Shown: positions 28,201 through 41,739, numbered from the stretch's first letter. The stretch: 64,000 nucleotides of DNA from Glandiceps talaboti (GCF_964340395.1 NC_135553.1:501001-565000); one strand, 5' to 3'. Translations and numbers: made by a program. The notes: a model not told the origin generated them from the letters alone.

Positions 28201-31200
28201 GTCTAATACATGATAATATAGTAAGGGTTGTCAGTATCTGAGCAGTTAATACTAATAAAGCTGTCTTGGGCCTTTTACGACAGCAGTCTGGGTTTGAACC
28301 TGGCTAGTGTTGGCAGGCTTTGATTGAAAATTAACCAGATCTGTATGTAAGAATGATGCAGTGAGGGCAATGCTCAGTTTGACACTACAAAACACAGGTA
28401 TTCCTCAAGTAATTTAGTTTCCTCATGCTTTAACACTAGGGCTCTGTACAAGTGGTAATCATATTTCAATGTCTGACTTTGATATGGATTAGTCGTGCTG
28501 AACAAATTAATAATAACTAGTGATGAATAAATTAATAATAACTAGTGATGAATAAATTAATAATATCTAGTGATGTGAATGAATTTTAGGAGGAAAGAAC
28601 AAAATATTGGTTTGTAGGAAAAACTTTCTGCTGACTCCCATGAGGCAATGTGGCCTACAGCAAACATACCGTGTAGATCAACTTGATACTTCTCTGAAAT
28701 AGCAAGTAATTGCAGGTGATGTAAAATCATGGAATGACTGAGAGTCTGTCTCCAGAACCCATAGTTAAGAAATTTCCTAGAGTGGCATTCCCCTTAAAGA
28801 CTGAACAAATTAGTACAAAATCAGGTGTGAGCCTGAAATATCTTTATTTTCACAATGAACATTTTCTATTCACTGTATTTTTTTTCACCAACTCAAGTCC
28901 TACAAGAGTTGACATATTGTGACTTACTAAGTTCATCATCCTTGTCGTCAACATCACTAGCTAGTGTAAATAATTTGGGTCCTACAAGAGTTGACATATT
29001 GTGACTTACTAAGTTCATCATCCTTGTCGTCAACATCACTAGCTAGTGTAAATAATTTGGGTCCTACAAGAGTTGACATATTGTGACTTACTAAGTTCAT
29101 CATCCTTGTCGTCAACATCACTAGTTAGTGTAAATAATTTGGGTCCTACAAGAGTTGACATATTGTGACTTACTAAGTTCATCATCCTTGTCGTCAACAT
29201 CACTAGCTAGTGTAAATAATTTGGGTCCTATAAGAGTTGACATATTGTGACTTACTAAGTTCATCATCCTTGTCGTCAACATCACTAGCTAGTGTAAATA
29301 ATTTGGGTCCTATAAGAGTTGACATATTGTGACTTACTAAGTTCATCATCCTTGTCGTCAACATCACTAGCTAGTGTAAATAATTTGGGTCTCATCCTTT
29401 CACAAGCTTCATACAATTCCTAAAATATGACACAATGGAAACATCATGAATTATTCATTGTGAAACATATATAAAACAAATGCCAGCTCTGTAAGTACCA
29501 GTGATTCAAATTATATGTGATTTGCATGGGAAGTGATTGTTAGTGGTTTTCAGAAGGCTGTGGGAAGTGATTGTTAGTGGTGATCAGAAGACTGAAGGAA
29601 ATATGGTATTGGAAAAAAACTTACCTTTTTAGGTCTTTTTTTATCATTAGGTACTTTGTATATTTTACCTTTGTGTACTTATACCTTTTTATTATTGTTT
29701 TTCTGATATGTGGACATTTTAAAGGTTTTTCAAATGGTGTATTCATTGTCTGTTTATTCCTGTCAGTTGTACAGAGTGTTGTGATTATTTTAATGAAATA
29801 TGCTTTACAAGAAATAAAGATTAAGAATAAGATTGAATAGTCTAGATCTAGATCTACCCCTGGTACCAAATCATCTCTTCACCCTGTCTACTAGCTCAAT
29901 GAGAAATCATGAACCAAATGTTGTTCATGCAAATGAGTAAACCTCCAACTCTTAGAATGATGTAAACAATGTATAAGTAGCATTCTGATCTGACAAATAT
30001 ACCATATTTGGACATTAAGTAACTGCCTCCAATAAACAGTAATTATTTGGACATGATGTTAATGAGTGTGTGGGTTGATACAGTTGATTTGAAATTTCAT
30101 CTCAGGACCTCATCCGCCTAGATGTAAAGAGAGATCTTGAGATTTGATACCACAGATAGCACTAGTCTGACTAGTTACTGAAATGAAATGAATTAAAGTG
30201 TGACTGTTATCAGAGATTACAATATTATTACATCAAAATAATGCTACAAATATTGCACTACAATTTAATATTAAACATAAAGGATAGATATGTTGAGTGA
30301 CAGTAGATACAAACATGATAGCAACATGTTATTTCAGATGAACACATTACGAAAACAGGAGAATTCACATGACACATTAACAACACAACAGATCTCTTGA
30401 ACCGAACATACAATATTACATAACATAACATAATTCACAACACAACTTGATTAAGCAGCAATAAACACAACATAATAATTAATTAACTACTCTAGGTTGG
30501 CACATTACATAACAAATTGACATGTCACTTGGCACAAAGAACATGACAATCTACATGACAAAATGCAGCAATTTGACAATTCAGTTAAAATGTACAGAAA
30601 CAAATGGATTCATCTTATAAAAATATGACAATTCATTTAAACGTAGTAAAAACACATTTCACATGGTATAACTATAATATGATAATTCCATTCATTATAA
30701 CTTCATAGAAACAAAACAATTCACATGATACAACATATTATGATCTTCCATGTAACATACATGAACATTCATTTAAACTTGAGAGAAGCATAAATTCAAA
30801 TCGTATAACACAGTATGACAATCCATATCACACAGTATGACAATCCATATCACACAGTATGACAATCCATATCACACATCAAGTCATGACAATTTACAGT
30901 CTGGTGATATCCTGTATCTCAGACCACTAAATAGATTTAGTGGTCTGAGCCTGTATCGAATCTCAAGATATCTCTTTGGGATCAGAGATGATTCAATACC
31001 ATGTTAGCACCAAGACAATTCAGATTCGATGTCATGTTAGCACCAAGACAATTCAGATTCGATGCCATGTTAGCACCAAGACAATTCAGATTCGATGCCA
31101 TGTTAGCACCAAGACAATTCAGATTCGATGCCATGTTAGTACCAAGACAATTCAGATTCAATACCATGTTAGCACCAAGACAATTCAGATTCGATGCCAT

Positions 31201-34200
31201 GTTAGCACCAAGACAATTTACCATCTTTAGCACCAAGACAATTCAGTGCAACAACAAAGAAATTTGCCAACTTACCTTCATCAAATCTAACTCAGCATCA
31301 CTAGTTACACCAGGTGTGTAATGTAACAACATTTCATTCAATAATTTCACATTATTATTACATGTTTCTAATTCTGTCAGTCTTCTCGATACCTTCTCCA
31401 TTCTGTTAGAATCTTCCTTCACCATATTTTTAATCAATCTGTTAGCTGCCTGTAAATCTTCTGGATTTTTACTTTTTAATAGTCGATCTAATAACTGTGT
31501 AAATGTCAAGAAACAAACAACAAATCTGGTTGGATTGAAATCTACACAAACAAAAACATATTTTGATATGAGATGAAAGATCAAAATCCCAGTAACTGTA
31601 ACTAATTTTCAATTTTAACATTTTTTGTTAATTTTTACCCACTGAAAAATACATTCTAACTGTTTTCGCAAATGTTTCAATACTTCTCACTAGCTGAATT
31701 ACTTCATTAATAATCATTGATGGAATTGTGTACACTGGCTTGATGTCCATATATAAACAGTGGTGAGTCAGATATAAATCCAAATTACCAGTTTGTCAAC
31801 AAAGTGTAATTTTGGGGGGGGGAATATTTATACGATTTGATGATTAGGTGTGATATATACTTCAGCAATCAACATAAATACACAAGTCAAGAATAAGAAT
31901 TCAAATGATGAAAAATTGAAAAATATGACTACTATTGTTCTTGTTACAGCTACTGGGAAAAGCCTACTGTTGGATGTTGAAAAATTACCAGCATTATTCT
32001 CATTTATATCTAACATTAACAAATTGTATAGTTATCTTTTATTAATATTTCAAACAAACAACCCAGCGGGTGTATTTTGTATCTGTGTTGTAACTTGTAT
32101 GGCTCTCCAATGCAAACAGACAATAAACACAATGTATATAAAAATCATTGGCCCTGCACATGCATGACAACTTTGACATTACATCACTGGCCCTGCAACA
32201 TGCATGACAATTTTGACATTACATATATACAATATATCCAGGTAACATGCAGAAATTCATCTCAATGTAAGTGACTATTTTTGCATGAACAGTTTTTCAA
32301 CCATGCATATACCAGTTTTAATCTTTACACAAAGATTCAAACCCTTTGCTTCTAATGAAATACAAATTTGACATCCAGCTGATTTCTATACTTAATCAAA
32401 AGAGGCATAACTAAAAACCAACACATTTACAAAGCACACAGATTTGAGGGTTATTTGAAAGCTAGGACAACCCTTGACTTACATGCAATCTTACAGATTT
32501 ATATTAAACAGTAATGATGGAGACTGAGAGTCAAAACTAGATTTCATTCACTGCTTCTCTTTCACACATCATTAGTCTGGGTAACCTTGACATTCAATTC
32601 TACTTCTGATTAATTTAACCATGTCACATACCATCCTAGTCAACATCAGCATATAAATGTGTTCAAGAATGTTATAACTGCATGTGATATAGGTTATATG
32701 CTCAAGTATTGCTACAAATATGAAGGGTTCCCCTGTACATATAATATGTCATCAGATAAATATGATGTCCCCCTGTACATGTAGTACAATGATGTCATTC
32801 AATAAATATGATGGGTTACCCTGTACATGTATTAATGTCATCAGATATATGGTGAGTTTCCCCCTGTACATATAGTATAATAATGTCATTCAATAAATAT
32901 GATGGGTCCCCCTGTACATGTAGTCTAATAATGTCATCAGATATATGGTGAGTTCCCCCTGTACATATAATATGTCACCAGATAAATGGTGAGTTCCCCT
33001 GTACATATAATATGTCACCAGATAAATAATGGTGAGTTCTCCCTGTACATGTGTTACAACGGCAATTATTTCATCTCTAATAGATAAACTTCCTGACATA
33101 ATGACCATTGGTCTGATCACTGTGGTCCTTAACTAATGATGACAGCACTTCTTGCTACCATCTAAAGAATACTGATTGATCAAATACTGATTGTCTGCAC
33201 TGTGAGGATAATACCAGTCTATACATAATGAAACTAGTAGAATCTAAATATAAAACAGGACTAAAAGCACACTTGATAATGATCAGATGACAACAATCAT
33301 GGTATTATAGACTTGTCTTATCCTACGATCTATTTAGTATTTGATAGTTGCTGTTTGTTTTCATGATTCACATGTTCTTTGTTGTTTTGGTTTTGTACTG
33401 GAGGTCCTAATTTCATTAGCAACATGCATATCGCTATGGTTACACTGTAACAATGTACTTTTTAAGGTATCACCTTCTCAGACTATGCTCAAAGCAATAC
33501 CCATGCCACAGACCTAAAATGTAATAGTACAACCCCTTATACATAAGTACATCAACTCTCTGGGTGCATACAACCCGTAATGCCTCTCTATAAGCACTCA
33601 GCAACCTCTGTCCTGCAGGTCTCCATTTATAAAGCTAGGCTATATACAGAGCTTCAAAACCCTTACAAGCCACACTAGCCACTAACCCCATCAAGATTTC
33701 ATATGTACACATCACTAAACTCTGACTTATTCATACTGAAAATACTCTCATGTTGTATGTAAAATTCTCTTTGTTTCTAAGTGACATGAAGCTACTATTA
33801 TCCATTACCTGTAGATCATCCTGAGTGCATGAAAATGAAGGGTGACCAAAATGCCAAAAAACCATGGAATAAAAAACAGTGAAGGTACGATGGGACAGTG
33901 TGAATCAACATCCCACTTATACATTTCTATCATTGTTCTAATGATATATACCTTCCTCCTTGTTGTGGCATTCACAAGTATTCAAGATATACATTAAACA
34001 TTTGAAAATACACAAAGTTGAATGTAACTAAACACAATAATAATGTCCTATCATCCAATGCAAATAATATTAATCTGTAGTATAAGATGGGTCATCAGTG
34101 CTGGCCTTCACTTATACAGGAGACTGTGCAATAGAATTACAACCAGTGACAGGCAAGCACCAAAAGTAAGCAACTGAATTAGAATAATAACATTTGACAT

Positions 34201-34201
34201 A

Positions 34202-34267
<66 letters not shown>

Positions 34268-37053
34268 GAGTTATTTTTCAAGTACTTTTTGTATATGTAT
34301 ATTATCAGTTTTTCTTACTCAAGCTTGTTTTAGTTTTCAAATGAAACTTGATTTGTAAATTTCAAATGAATTCAATCATTCAAAATAAAAATATTGAATG
34401 CCTGAACATTGATTGAGAATAACCACTGTCTAACAGGCAAAACTGAGTACTTGACTGTAACATGAACAGTCATTGGAATATGATATTTCCTGCAACATGG
34501 TTAACTTCCATTCATACAGTGAAAAAGAAGATATTCTAGACAGCCACTGTGAGATTCATCACATTTAGCTGTGTTAAGGTGTCATTCACATTTTTTTGCT
34601 ACAATATTAAAACTTGCTCTAGACTTGATAGAGCTGGTACATTACAAAGTATGTACAATGTATGCTACAATTTGGAATGCAATCAGTAAATTACAAGCAA
34701 AGTTATAAGCTTGGGTTAGGAGTAATTTCACACAAGTGTAGCTTTTTAAAACTCACAAAGTCTTGTGAAATAAATAATTTACATTGTACTTTTACTTTCA
34801 TTTGCCATGATTAATAAAATTTGCCTTTCCTGAGTGTCAAACACAGGAAATTTGTAATCCCTCCGTAACATGTTTCTTTTCTCTTTTTACCGGACAATAC
34901 AATCGATTAAATATCGTCTATTGTCACATGCACATTGTAACAACACAGCCTATTGGGTAAATGTACATTGTATCAACACAGCCTATTGGGTAAATGTACA
35001 TTGTATCAACACAGCCTATTGGGTAAATGTACATTGTAACAACACAGCCTATTGGGTAAATGTACATTGTAACAGCACAGCCTATTGGTAAATGTACATT
35101 GTAACAACACAACCTATTGGTAAATGTACATTGTAACAGCACAGCCTATTGGTAAATGTACATTGTAACAGCACAGCCTATTGGTGAATGTACATTGAAA
35201 CAACACAGCCTATTGGTAAATGTACATTGTAACAGCACAGCCTATTCAATTGGTATAAATGTATTTTGTAATAGCACAGACTATTGGACAATGGTGTATG
35301 TACAGAGCCTGGTACATACACACTGTAACAGCACAGCCTATTGGTACTTGCAAACTGCTACAATTCAGACTATTGGTACATTGTACATGTAGCACATTGT
35401 AACAACACAGCCTATGGTATGTGCACATTGTAACAAAACAGATTATTGGTACAATCACATAGTAACAGCACAGTCTATTGGTACAATCACATAGTAACAG
35501 CACAGTCTATTGGTGCAATCATATAGTAACAGCACAGTCTATTGGTGCATGCATACTAACAAAGCTGCCAAGTGACAACACTGAACACAACAAAACAATC
35601 AAAAAATAACATCAAGTGTAAAAATACAACACAAATAGCTTTCTAGTGCTAAAACACATTCCTTTCATATAACATCTTGTTACATTTAAACAATTGTATC
35701 AAAGTTGGTACTGGGATAGAGACTGTAAATTTTCATACATCCAAAATTACCACTTCAATAAAAACATCCCAAAGTTCCAACCTACAAAAAGCTTTAAAAT
35801 GCCATTCTAAGCCATATTTCAACTTTGATGTGACAACACAATTCATTGGTTCAGTGAAACAACAGCACCGAACAGTCTTAAAAAGAGTCTCATCAGCCCT
35901 TAAAAACAGGTCAATATTTACCTTAGCTTTGTCGTCATCTTCAAACAATGTATTCTTAGGTCTTGGTGGAGGTGGAGCCTCATATGTTTTATCTAGGTAT
36001 GTAGGATCTGTTTTCACTATTCCTGTGAACATATAGATAAAGAATTTCTTACAGGGTTTACAACAGTCGAGTCAAAAGCTGACATTCTGGTTAATATTAT
36101 AAAACATCTTCTAACTTGATTAAATAAAGCACTGACATAATAGGATTAGCACCTAATGTGTGATCAGAAGTAAACTTTAACTTCCATTCCTAAATTCTTA
36201 AATATATAACTCTTTACATTACTAAAACAAAATATTGTTGACTTGGAATGCTCAGCGATACAAAGTACAAATACTGAACAATTTCATCTCAAAGATATGC
36301 AAATTTCTTTTTTTTTTCTTGTTTCCAATCTTCAGTCAAAGGTTTTTTGCAATAATTAGTGTTTGGTTTGTACAGTATAGGTTTGGTGATTACATTTTCA
36401 GTTCCCAAAGCAACATTTCTCAGAGATGTTCTACCCCAGAGGAAATATTGTTGTAAACATAAAAGCAAAGCTTAAAGTTGTTAGTGATTTCTGCAGTGAA
36501 ATCTGCACCTTGCCTTTCAAAACAAATATTTCACAAAGATTCACTTATTGTGAACTTGCCCTGACCCCTGACTTGTAAAGACATCATTATGAAATATCAC
36601 ATACCTTGTTTTTTCAGCATCTGATATGCATCTCCAATCTTGGTTTCATGTGGCAAGCCAATACTCCAACTAAATATCAATTCTATAACTCTGGTTTTTA
36701 CTCTCTCTGTTGTCTTCTCCCCTAGGTACTATAGTCAAAAATATCAACTGTAACTCATTGCATTTTGTAGTAATTTCTTCTCCAATATGACATTAATAAA
36801 TCTAAATTTAATGATTTTATGAGATTTTGAAATATAAACTGTTTTCATGTTACCTTGTATTACCACATACAGTATATATAAGTTTGCCATTGTAACTGTG
36901 TTGATGTGTGTGTTTGTAAATTAGTATGACTGGATAGTCAGTTTCTCGGCTAATTGTTTCTATGTCTGTCTGTATGTGTGCAGCTGTGTGTATAACTGTG
37001 TCTGTGTTTTCTGTTTGTGAGCAGCACTGAGTCTGTGACAGGTTGTATCCATG

Positions 37054-37112
<59 letters not shown>

Positions 37113-39385
37113 TGTGTGCGCTGAATATGTGCATACTTTGAGTAGTTCATTATATATGGATATATAATTCAATTGTACAGTGTGTTACAATATAATAACC
37201 AACTTAATATACAGCTAATGATAATCAATACAAAACAACAACATTTATATATAGTATCATGTTAAAGAAAGATAATCCATTGCGACAGGGTTAAAAGCCC
37301 TGGTACTCACATTGCAAAACAAAGTTTTATAATAAGTTATACTAACAGAATCATTCTTCTGTTAAGGACAACTTTTTCTATAGCTCTGCCATACAACTAT
37401 TTTACTATACTATCTCACAGCCTGGCTACTTTTGCAGTGAGCGTCGTTCCCCCCCCCCCCCCATCCCCAATGATTTAGCAAAAGTAGCTGTGAGAGTGTC
37501 TACTACTTGTCTAGCCCAAAATTTAATCCAATCCCAACACTGGCCTTTATTTCAACACCATGTGTACAAATTTCTCTCATAGTGTACATCAGTTTAGCTT
37601 ACCTTTGGAGACACTAATTTGATCAATTCATTCAGAAACCTAAATTTTCCAAGTTCTTGATGAAATCTTCTGCCACAGTTTTTAACACATGCTTCTAAGA
37701 CAGTGAGTGCCTGCATTGCTTCATTATCTTGTGGTGACTGTATTTTATGAGCTATCAGTTTGGTAGCAATCTGAGGACTGGAAAAACATCATAAAAATTT
37801 ATTAAATACATTTATAAACAATATGTTAATGTAATTATTGAGTTTTAACACATTAAAATATAGTTCCCATCCACCTCTACAACATACAAATATATCTATA
37901 TATATATACTAGTAAATTCTTTCATTTGAAGAAATATAAGAAGAAAGTAATGATGGTGAGAAGAATCTAGGAAAAAGCTAATTAGACACACCACCAACTT
38001 GCATTGAAACACAAATCTAGTACAGCCCCAATACTTCTCTCAAGCAAAAAAATTAATTCTGAAATTTGAAATATTCCTAAAACACTACAATCAGATACAG
38101 ATACATGCATGCACACATAATATCACACACAAAACACATGTTATGATTTTAAACAAATATTGTGGTACACTATGTTTCCCTCTGTAAGTTTTTCATGTAA
38201 TTCATTCATTGGTGTCAGTGTTTTGCAAAGGGTTTTGATATCTATCTGAGAGGAATCAGAAAAAAAATGAGTCAAAATATCAAAATATCAAATAACCTAG
38301 GGAACTAGGTACATTTTACCCATGCCACTGACCATGTCTTTAACTCAAACATTGATAGGAATCCTGGTAAATGATTGGGAATCACATAGATTTTAACTCA
38401 AACACTGAATGGAACTACTCACCCTTCAAGTTCTTTATTGACTTGGTCACAAAATCCAATAATATACTCCCAATCTTCTTCTCGATTGGCAGGATTGGTT
38501 GCTTTATCTGTAACAATTAATGAAAATGAATACTTCCTCAAGTATTTGCTGCTGCTGCCTTGAGTGTGGATTGGAACTGAGACTGATACAAAGCCTACAC
38601 TTCAGAATTCTTGCAGAATGCTTGTTACAGTAATGAAATTACCCTCTTTTCAAAATGACAAACCTAGGAAAACAACCATTCTTTCAATCCCTCCTATACT
38701 ATTACTTGCCAAAACCATCCATCAAGTAATTTGACTCCAATTTTATATTTCACCTTTTTTTTTTAAAGCTTTACAGTTTCTCAAACATTTTCTTTCTTTA
38801 TACTGAAATAACGCTACCTATGGGAAAACGAAAATAAAGGGAAACCTTCCTTATCAGCATATCACCCCCCCCCCCACACACACACACACACACACACACT
38901 CGCTAACACTTACACTTACATCTCATAAAAGGTACACGCCCTCATTTCTATTGATTTAGCATTGCCCATGTACTTGTTCAATAATTTTTTTTCATATTGG
39001 TGTATTAAATTGGGAGACGACAAGGCTGATCATAGACCGAATACGATTACATCTACCTCCCTGGTAAGGTCATGACGTGTATGTGTGTCCGTATTTTGAA
39101 AGCCGGAAAACACGAACGAGATTTCAGACTGTGTGTATGAATCATATGCATTGCTATTGGAGTAGACACTGGACGTTACGTCGCGTCGACAAAGTCGGTT
39201 TAAAATGCAATGCATAATCTCATATATAGGATCGAAAATATTGAACAACAAAGATACCAATCGTGAGAAGTTGCATCATGCCAATTTTTGTACTTCGTTT
39301 ATTTCCTGTTTTGAAAAAATAAAAAATAATAATACTCACTGAGCCACGACTCGAGACTATCTCCATCTTCCGCCATGTTGGACAT
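22551..39385 (-). CDS. GGA: GGA-type ARF-binding clathrin adaptor, 15 exons, complete
   Basis: GGAs are monomeric adaptors that sort DXXLL cargo at the trans-Golgi and endosomes. Exons: 39340-39385, 38423-38517, 37603-37777, 36605-36728, 35922-36022, 31276-31494, 29338-29419, 28042-28137, 27370-27579, 26637-26811, 25760-26064, 25352-25596, 24780-24943, 23310-23420 and 22551-22646; 747 residues, all phases consistent. VHS (about 1-150): NKATNPANREEDWEYIIGFC, ALTVLEACVKNCGRRFHQEL, KFRFLNELIKLVSPKYLG. GAT (about 180-312): LLKSKNPEDLQAANRLIKNM and the ELYEACERMRPKLF helix. Hinge (about 313-624): LLEDQLSALGF and PFDDLDVLSKSM align with human GGA1 hinge motifs, but the GGA1 autoinhibitory DDELM reads EDQLS here. 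Gamma-adaptin ear (625-747): VRTVFHFAKDSPRPDVLVVV, VKLQPPSASELPAFNPI and EKVRLKYKLSYSLNEQ. Three exon ends carry tandem-copied splice donors. I cannot say which vertebrate paralogue it is closest to; one gene would be expected in an invertebrate. Two candidate ATGs, 9 bp apart; I used the first. Confidence 0.95.
22880..23336 (-). repeat. 38 bp minisatellite that carries the GGA exon 14 splice donor, 12 copies
   Basis: Each unit holds the last 27 bp of exon 14 (codons MLLANPNK) followed by the donor GTATGT and a short intron piece. Donor positions fall at 38 bp steps from the true site (23309) back to about 22894, with one shorter step; one unit has a damaged donor. Confidence 0.92.
23470..23940. 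repeat. Minisatellite, about 59 bp unit, GGA intron 13
   Basis: About eight copies containing acttacagctgtata and gtctttagaatgacttagta. It starts about 50 bp upstream of the exon 14 acceptor and does not overlap an exon. Confidence 0.9.
24545..24815 (-). repeat. 49 bp minisatellite that carries the GGA exon 13 splice donor, 5 copies
   Basis: Units hold the last 36 bp of exon 13 (codons for KNVIFQAAVPK) plus GTAAGT. Donors occur at 24774 (true site), 24725, 24676, 24627 and 24578, exactly 49 bp apart, all with GTAAGT intact. Confidence 0.92.
25122..25284. repeat. (TG)n/(TCTG)n microsatellite, GGA intron 12
   Basis: An irregular TG-rich start, five TCTG units, then about 35 TG units. Confidence 0.95.
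26300..26490. repeat. Minisatellite, about 36 bp unit, GGA intron 10
   Basis: Five copies of a unit containing aagtgtatctaccatata and cgttacaataccaagct. It is wholly intronic. Confidence 0.85.
28222..28572 (+). mobile_element. tRNA-derived SINE-like element in GGA intron 8/7 region
   Basis: The head resembles a Leu-type tRNA promoter: an A-box-like tctgagcagttaata (28237-28251) and a B-box-like GGTTTGAACC (28291-28300). About 180 bp of body follows. The 3' end is a tandem tail of gatgaataaattaataat units (about 28520-28572), as many SINEs have. It lies between GGA exons 7 and 8, opposite to the gene. I cannot assign the family. Confidence 0.5.
28892..29391 (-). repeat. 82 bp minisatellite that carries the GGA exon 7 splice donor, 6 copies
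   Basis: Each unit holds the last 54 bp of exon 7 (codons KLFTLASDVDDKDDEL), the donor GTAAGT and about 28 bp of intron. Copies start every 82 bp exactly (28919, 29001, 29083, 29165, 29247, 29329) and differ at only a few bases, so the expansion is recent. Exon 7 is itself 82 bp long, though the unit is not the exon. Confidence 0.94.
29835..30175. mobile_element. MITE-like element, family A, copy 1 (GGA intron 6)
   Basis: About 330 bp that recurs in diverged form at 50838-51195. The ends are imperfect inverted repeats (ggtaccaaatc, atctcttcac and agctcaatgag on the left; their complements near 30100-30165 on the right). The interior shares gagaaatcatgaac, gatgtaaacaa, gacatgatgttaatga and tttgaaatttcatctc with copy 2. 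No coding capacity. Confidence 0.65.
30985..31240. repeat. 33 bp minisatellite, GGA intron 6, about 7 copies
   Basis: Unit contains catgttagcaccaagacaat and tcagattcgatgc. The 33 bp period keeps several frames open on both strands, giving false repetitive ORFs. It ends about 40 bp from the exon 6 donor without overlapping it. Confidence 0.9.
32690..33055. repeat. Irregular minisatellite, GGA intron 5
   Basis: About eight diverged units with cccctgtacatgtagta, atgtcatcagata and aatatgatggg blocks. No exon overlap. Confidence 0.75.
34206..34264. repeat. (AT)n microsatellite, GGA intron 5
   Basis: About 29 AT units. Confidence 0.95.
34925..35550. repeat. Minisatellite, about 33 bp unit, rich in ATTGG/CCAAT, GGA intron 5
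   Basis: About 19 copies, becoming degenerate rightward, of a unit with gtaacaacacagcctattgg and taaatgtacatt. Almost every unit keeps ATTGG, which reads CCAAT on the GGA strand. Confidence 0.88.
37056..37108. repeat. (TG)n microsatellite, GGA intron 3
   Basis: About 26 TG units. Confidence 0.95.
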
Positions 39386-39791
39386 CTAAAATACCACTTA
39401 AGCCCTTGCAAAAAATAAGGTAATCAAGCAGTGATTGTAATGTAAGTAGATTTGAAAGTCGTTTATTGGTACCATAAACAACTTATATTTGTGAGTGACG
39501 ATTTACTGCAAAAGTGACGGCAGCCCTTTTCACGAAATATTAACGTTAGTGTTGCAAGCGGTCATATTGCAAATATTTTATCGTCTAGGTGGGCCAACCC
39601 TCTTTGGTTGAATCGACACATGTACAAAACATTCATGAAGTGATGCTAGGTGTGTCCAGCTGACACCACGATGCGGGTTTATGGGTGTGTTTACATTTCC
39701 TTTGTCGATTACATACGCTTCTCTTAGTATAGCATAATTGCCAATCGAAAGTTAGAAATTCGTACCGCTAAAAAAACGAACTGAAGCGTAA

Positions 39792-39915
<124 letters not shown>

Positions 39916-40736
39916 TTGTTTTGTTTCTGTATATGATTACATTAGTCATATCTTCTCCAATTTTTTTAGTGGTGTATTTTTTTAATTTCAATTTCAATTT
40001 AATTAATAAAGTGCTGCTCCTAACCTCAGACCACTATTATAGTGGGTCTGAGTCTACCTAAGCCCCTGATACAAAAGGGATGCAATACATAAATAAACTG
40101 TACGTTGTCAGAACATGCATGCAGCTGTCTTCTCTATTTTCTCACCTGTACACTCACTATTAAAGCTTATACTATGGTGCGGGCTTTATCGATATCATTA
40201 TTATTATTTTTTTATCTATGATGCTATTATATTACACAGATATATACTGTAGGTCATGTAGGTGAGGCGATGAAGCCAACAACGCCATAGTCCTGGATTT
40301 TGATCGACTTATAATGTTTGGGAGAAGGAGCTACATCGTCTATATTTTAATGGGGGTATAAGGAAGGGGAGACCTTTAATATACCTCCATATGGTTTAAC
40401 AGAAAGTCTTTAACATTTAAATGAAATATATTTATGCAGGATAGCTTTAAAAAAAACTCTTACAATACTAAAGTAAATGATGTACTTCTTTCCATTGTGG
40501 CCCATTTTCGGTTTCTTTTTCTTTTCTAAAGCAAAATTCTTTGTACAGTGGAAGCCTAATAACTGAAATTAATTTTATCAGGATAATCAACTTTCTGACA
40601 ACATATTCACGCTAGTACTTTATTTGACACATTCATACACCAGACCATTGAATTATATATAACCCAGTGCAGTGTCCATATAGGGTTGTATTTCCAAAAT
40701 CGGACAATGTTTACGGAAATCGTTTTGCTATCGGTG

Positions 40737-40830
40737 TAGTCTAGTTCCTGACTGCCATTATTCCGTATTACGTTATCTTTATACTATGAAGATAATGTAG
40801 TACGGAATACGGTCCGTCAGGGACTAGCTA
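40737..40830. mobile_element. 94 bp hairpin MITE with 9 bp target duplication
   Basis: Arms of about 38 bp pair imperfectly: CTAGTTCCTGACTGCCATTA on the left against TAGTCCCTGACGGACCGTAT from the right, both continuing through TTCCGTA and TTATCTT. A perfect 9 bp direct repeat, CTATCGGTG, flanks it at 40728-40736 and 40831-40839. The ends begin TAG. The length is too small for coding. Confidence 0.8.
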
Positions 40831-41739
40831 CTATCGGTGGGATATAGTTTATAGCGTTAGTTTGAGTGCAAACCCCGGAACGATAAAAAGCCCCACTCAA
40901 TAGTATTTTCCGGAGCAATCACCGGCGTTGGTATTTTTTGAATATCGTAAATACCTAATAACGTCATTAGTTTGTATTATGATCATCCGAGAATGGAATG
41001 TTATCATCCTGGAATAGAATACTAGCTCACAAATGACTGTAGACAAATGCTATATTTCTAAGGGGTTTGATTTTTAGCCTAAAAGAGAAATTGTCTGATT
41101 TTTCTAGACCTAATTCTCACTGATTTGGGAAAGTATGTGTATGGTATCTATGAAGAAAAAAATATGTTCAGGGGGGATTTTTAACGGATAAGCACATCCA
41201 AGGAAGACAGTGAAAATAAACTCATATATTTAATATTTGTTCAGAGCATGCGATTGTGTGGTTTATAATAATTTAGCATTGAAAACACCACTCATTTGTT
41301 AATTTTGAATTGGGATCATTTTTGTCACAACTTTATTAATTCATGTCATTCGACTGATTTTTGCACTACAGGATGATGCATGATGCATGTCTGGGGGGGG
41401 GGGCATGTCTCTGACCACAGGGGCACGTATTATTGCTTAGATTGCCGTTTTCTTAGGAAAATATCGTACGAATTCTGCTGCTACAAATGTATCAATCTCT
41501 ACACTATACTAGTAGAAACACTTTCTCCTAATAGGTAGGAATATATAGTCAAAAGATTGTTATATTTAGTCCGTAGACCTGGAAAAACAACAATCTATGA
41601 AATATTACACGCCCCTATGTCTCTGACCTATACAATCATGAGCTCAGGTCTCGGTTACGTATTCTGAACGTACGTTGACCATACGTCGTTGTTGAAGATC
41701 GACCTTGGGGGCGCTGTAACATTGAGAGCACATTTCAAA

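Noticed and set aside
30976-31321. Repetitive frames with an APRQFRFDAML-type unit on both strands
   Set aside because: The 33 bp intronic minisatellite keeps all frames open; no codon bias or splice context.
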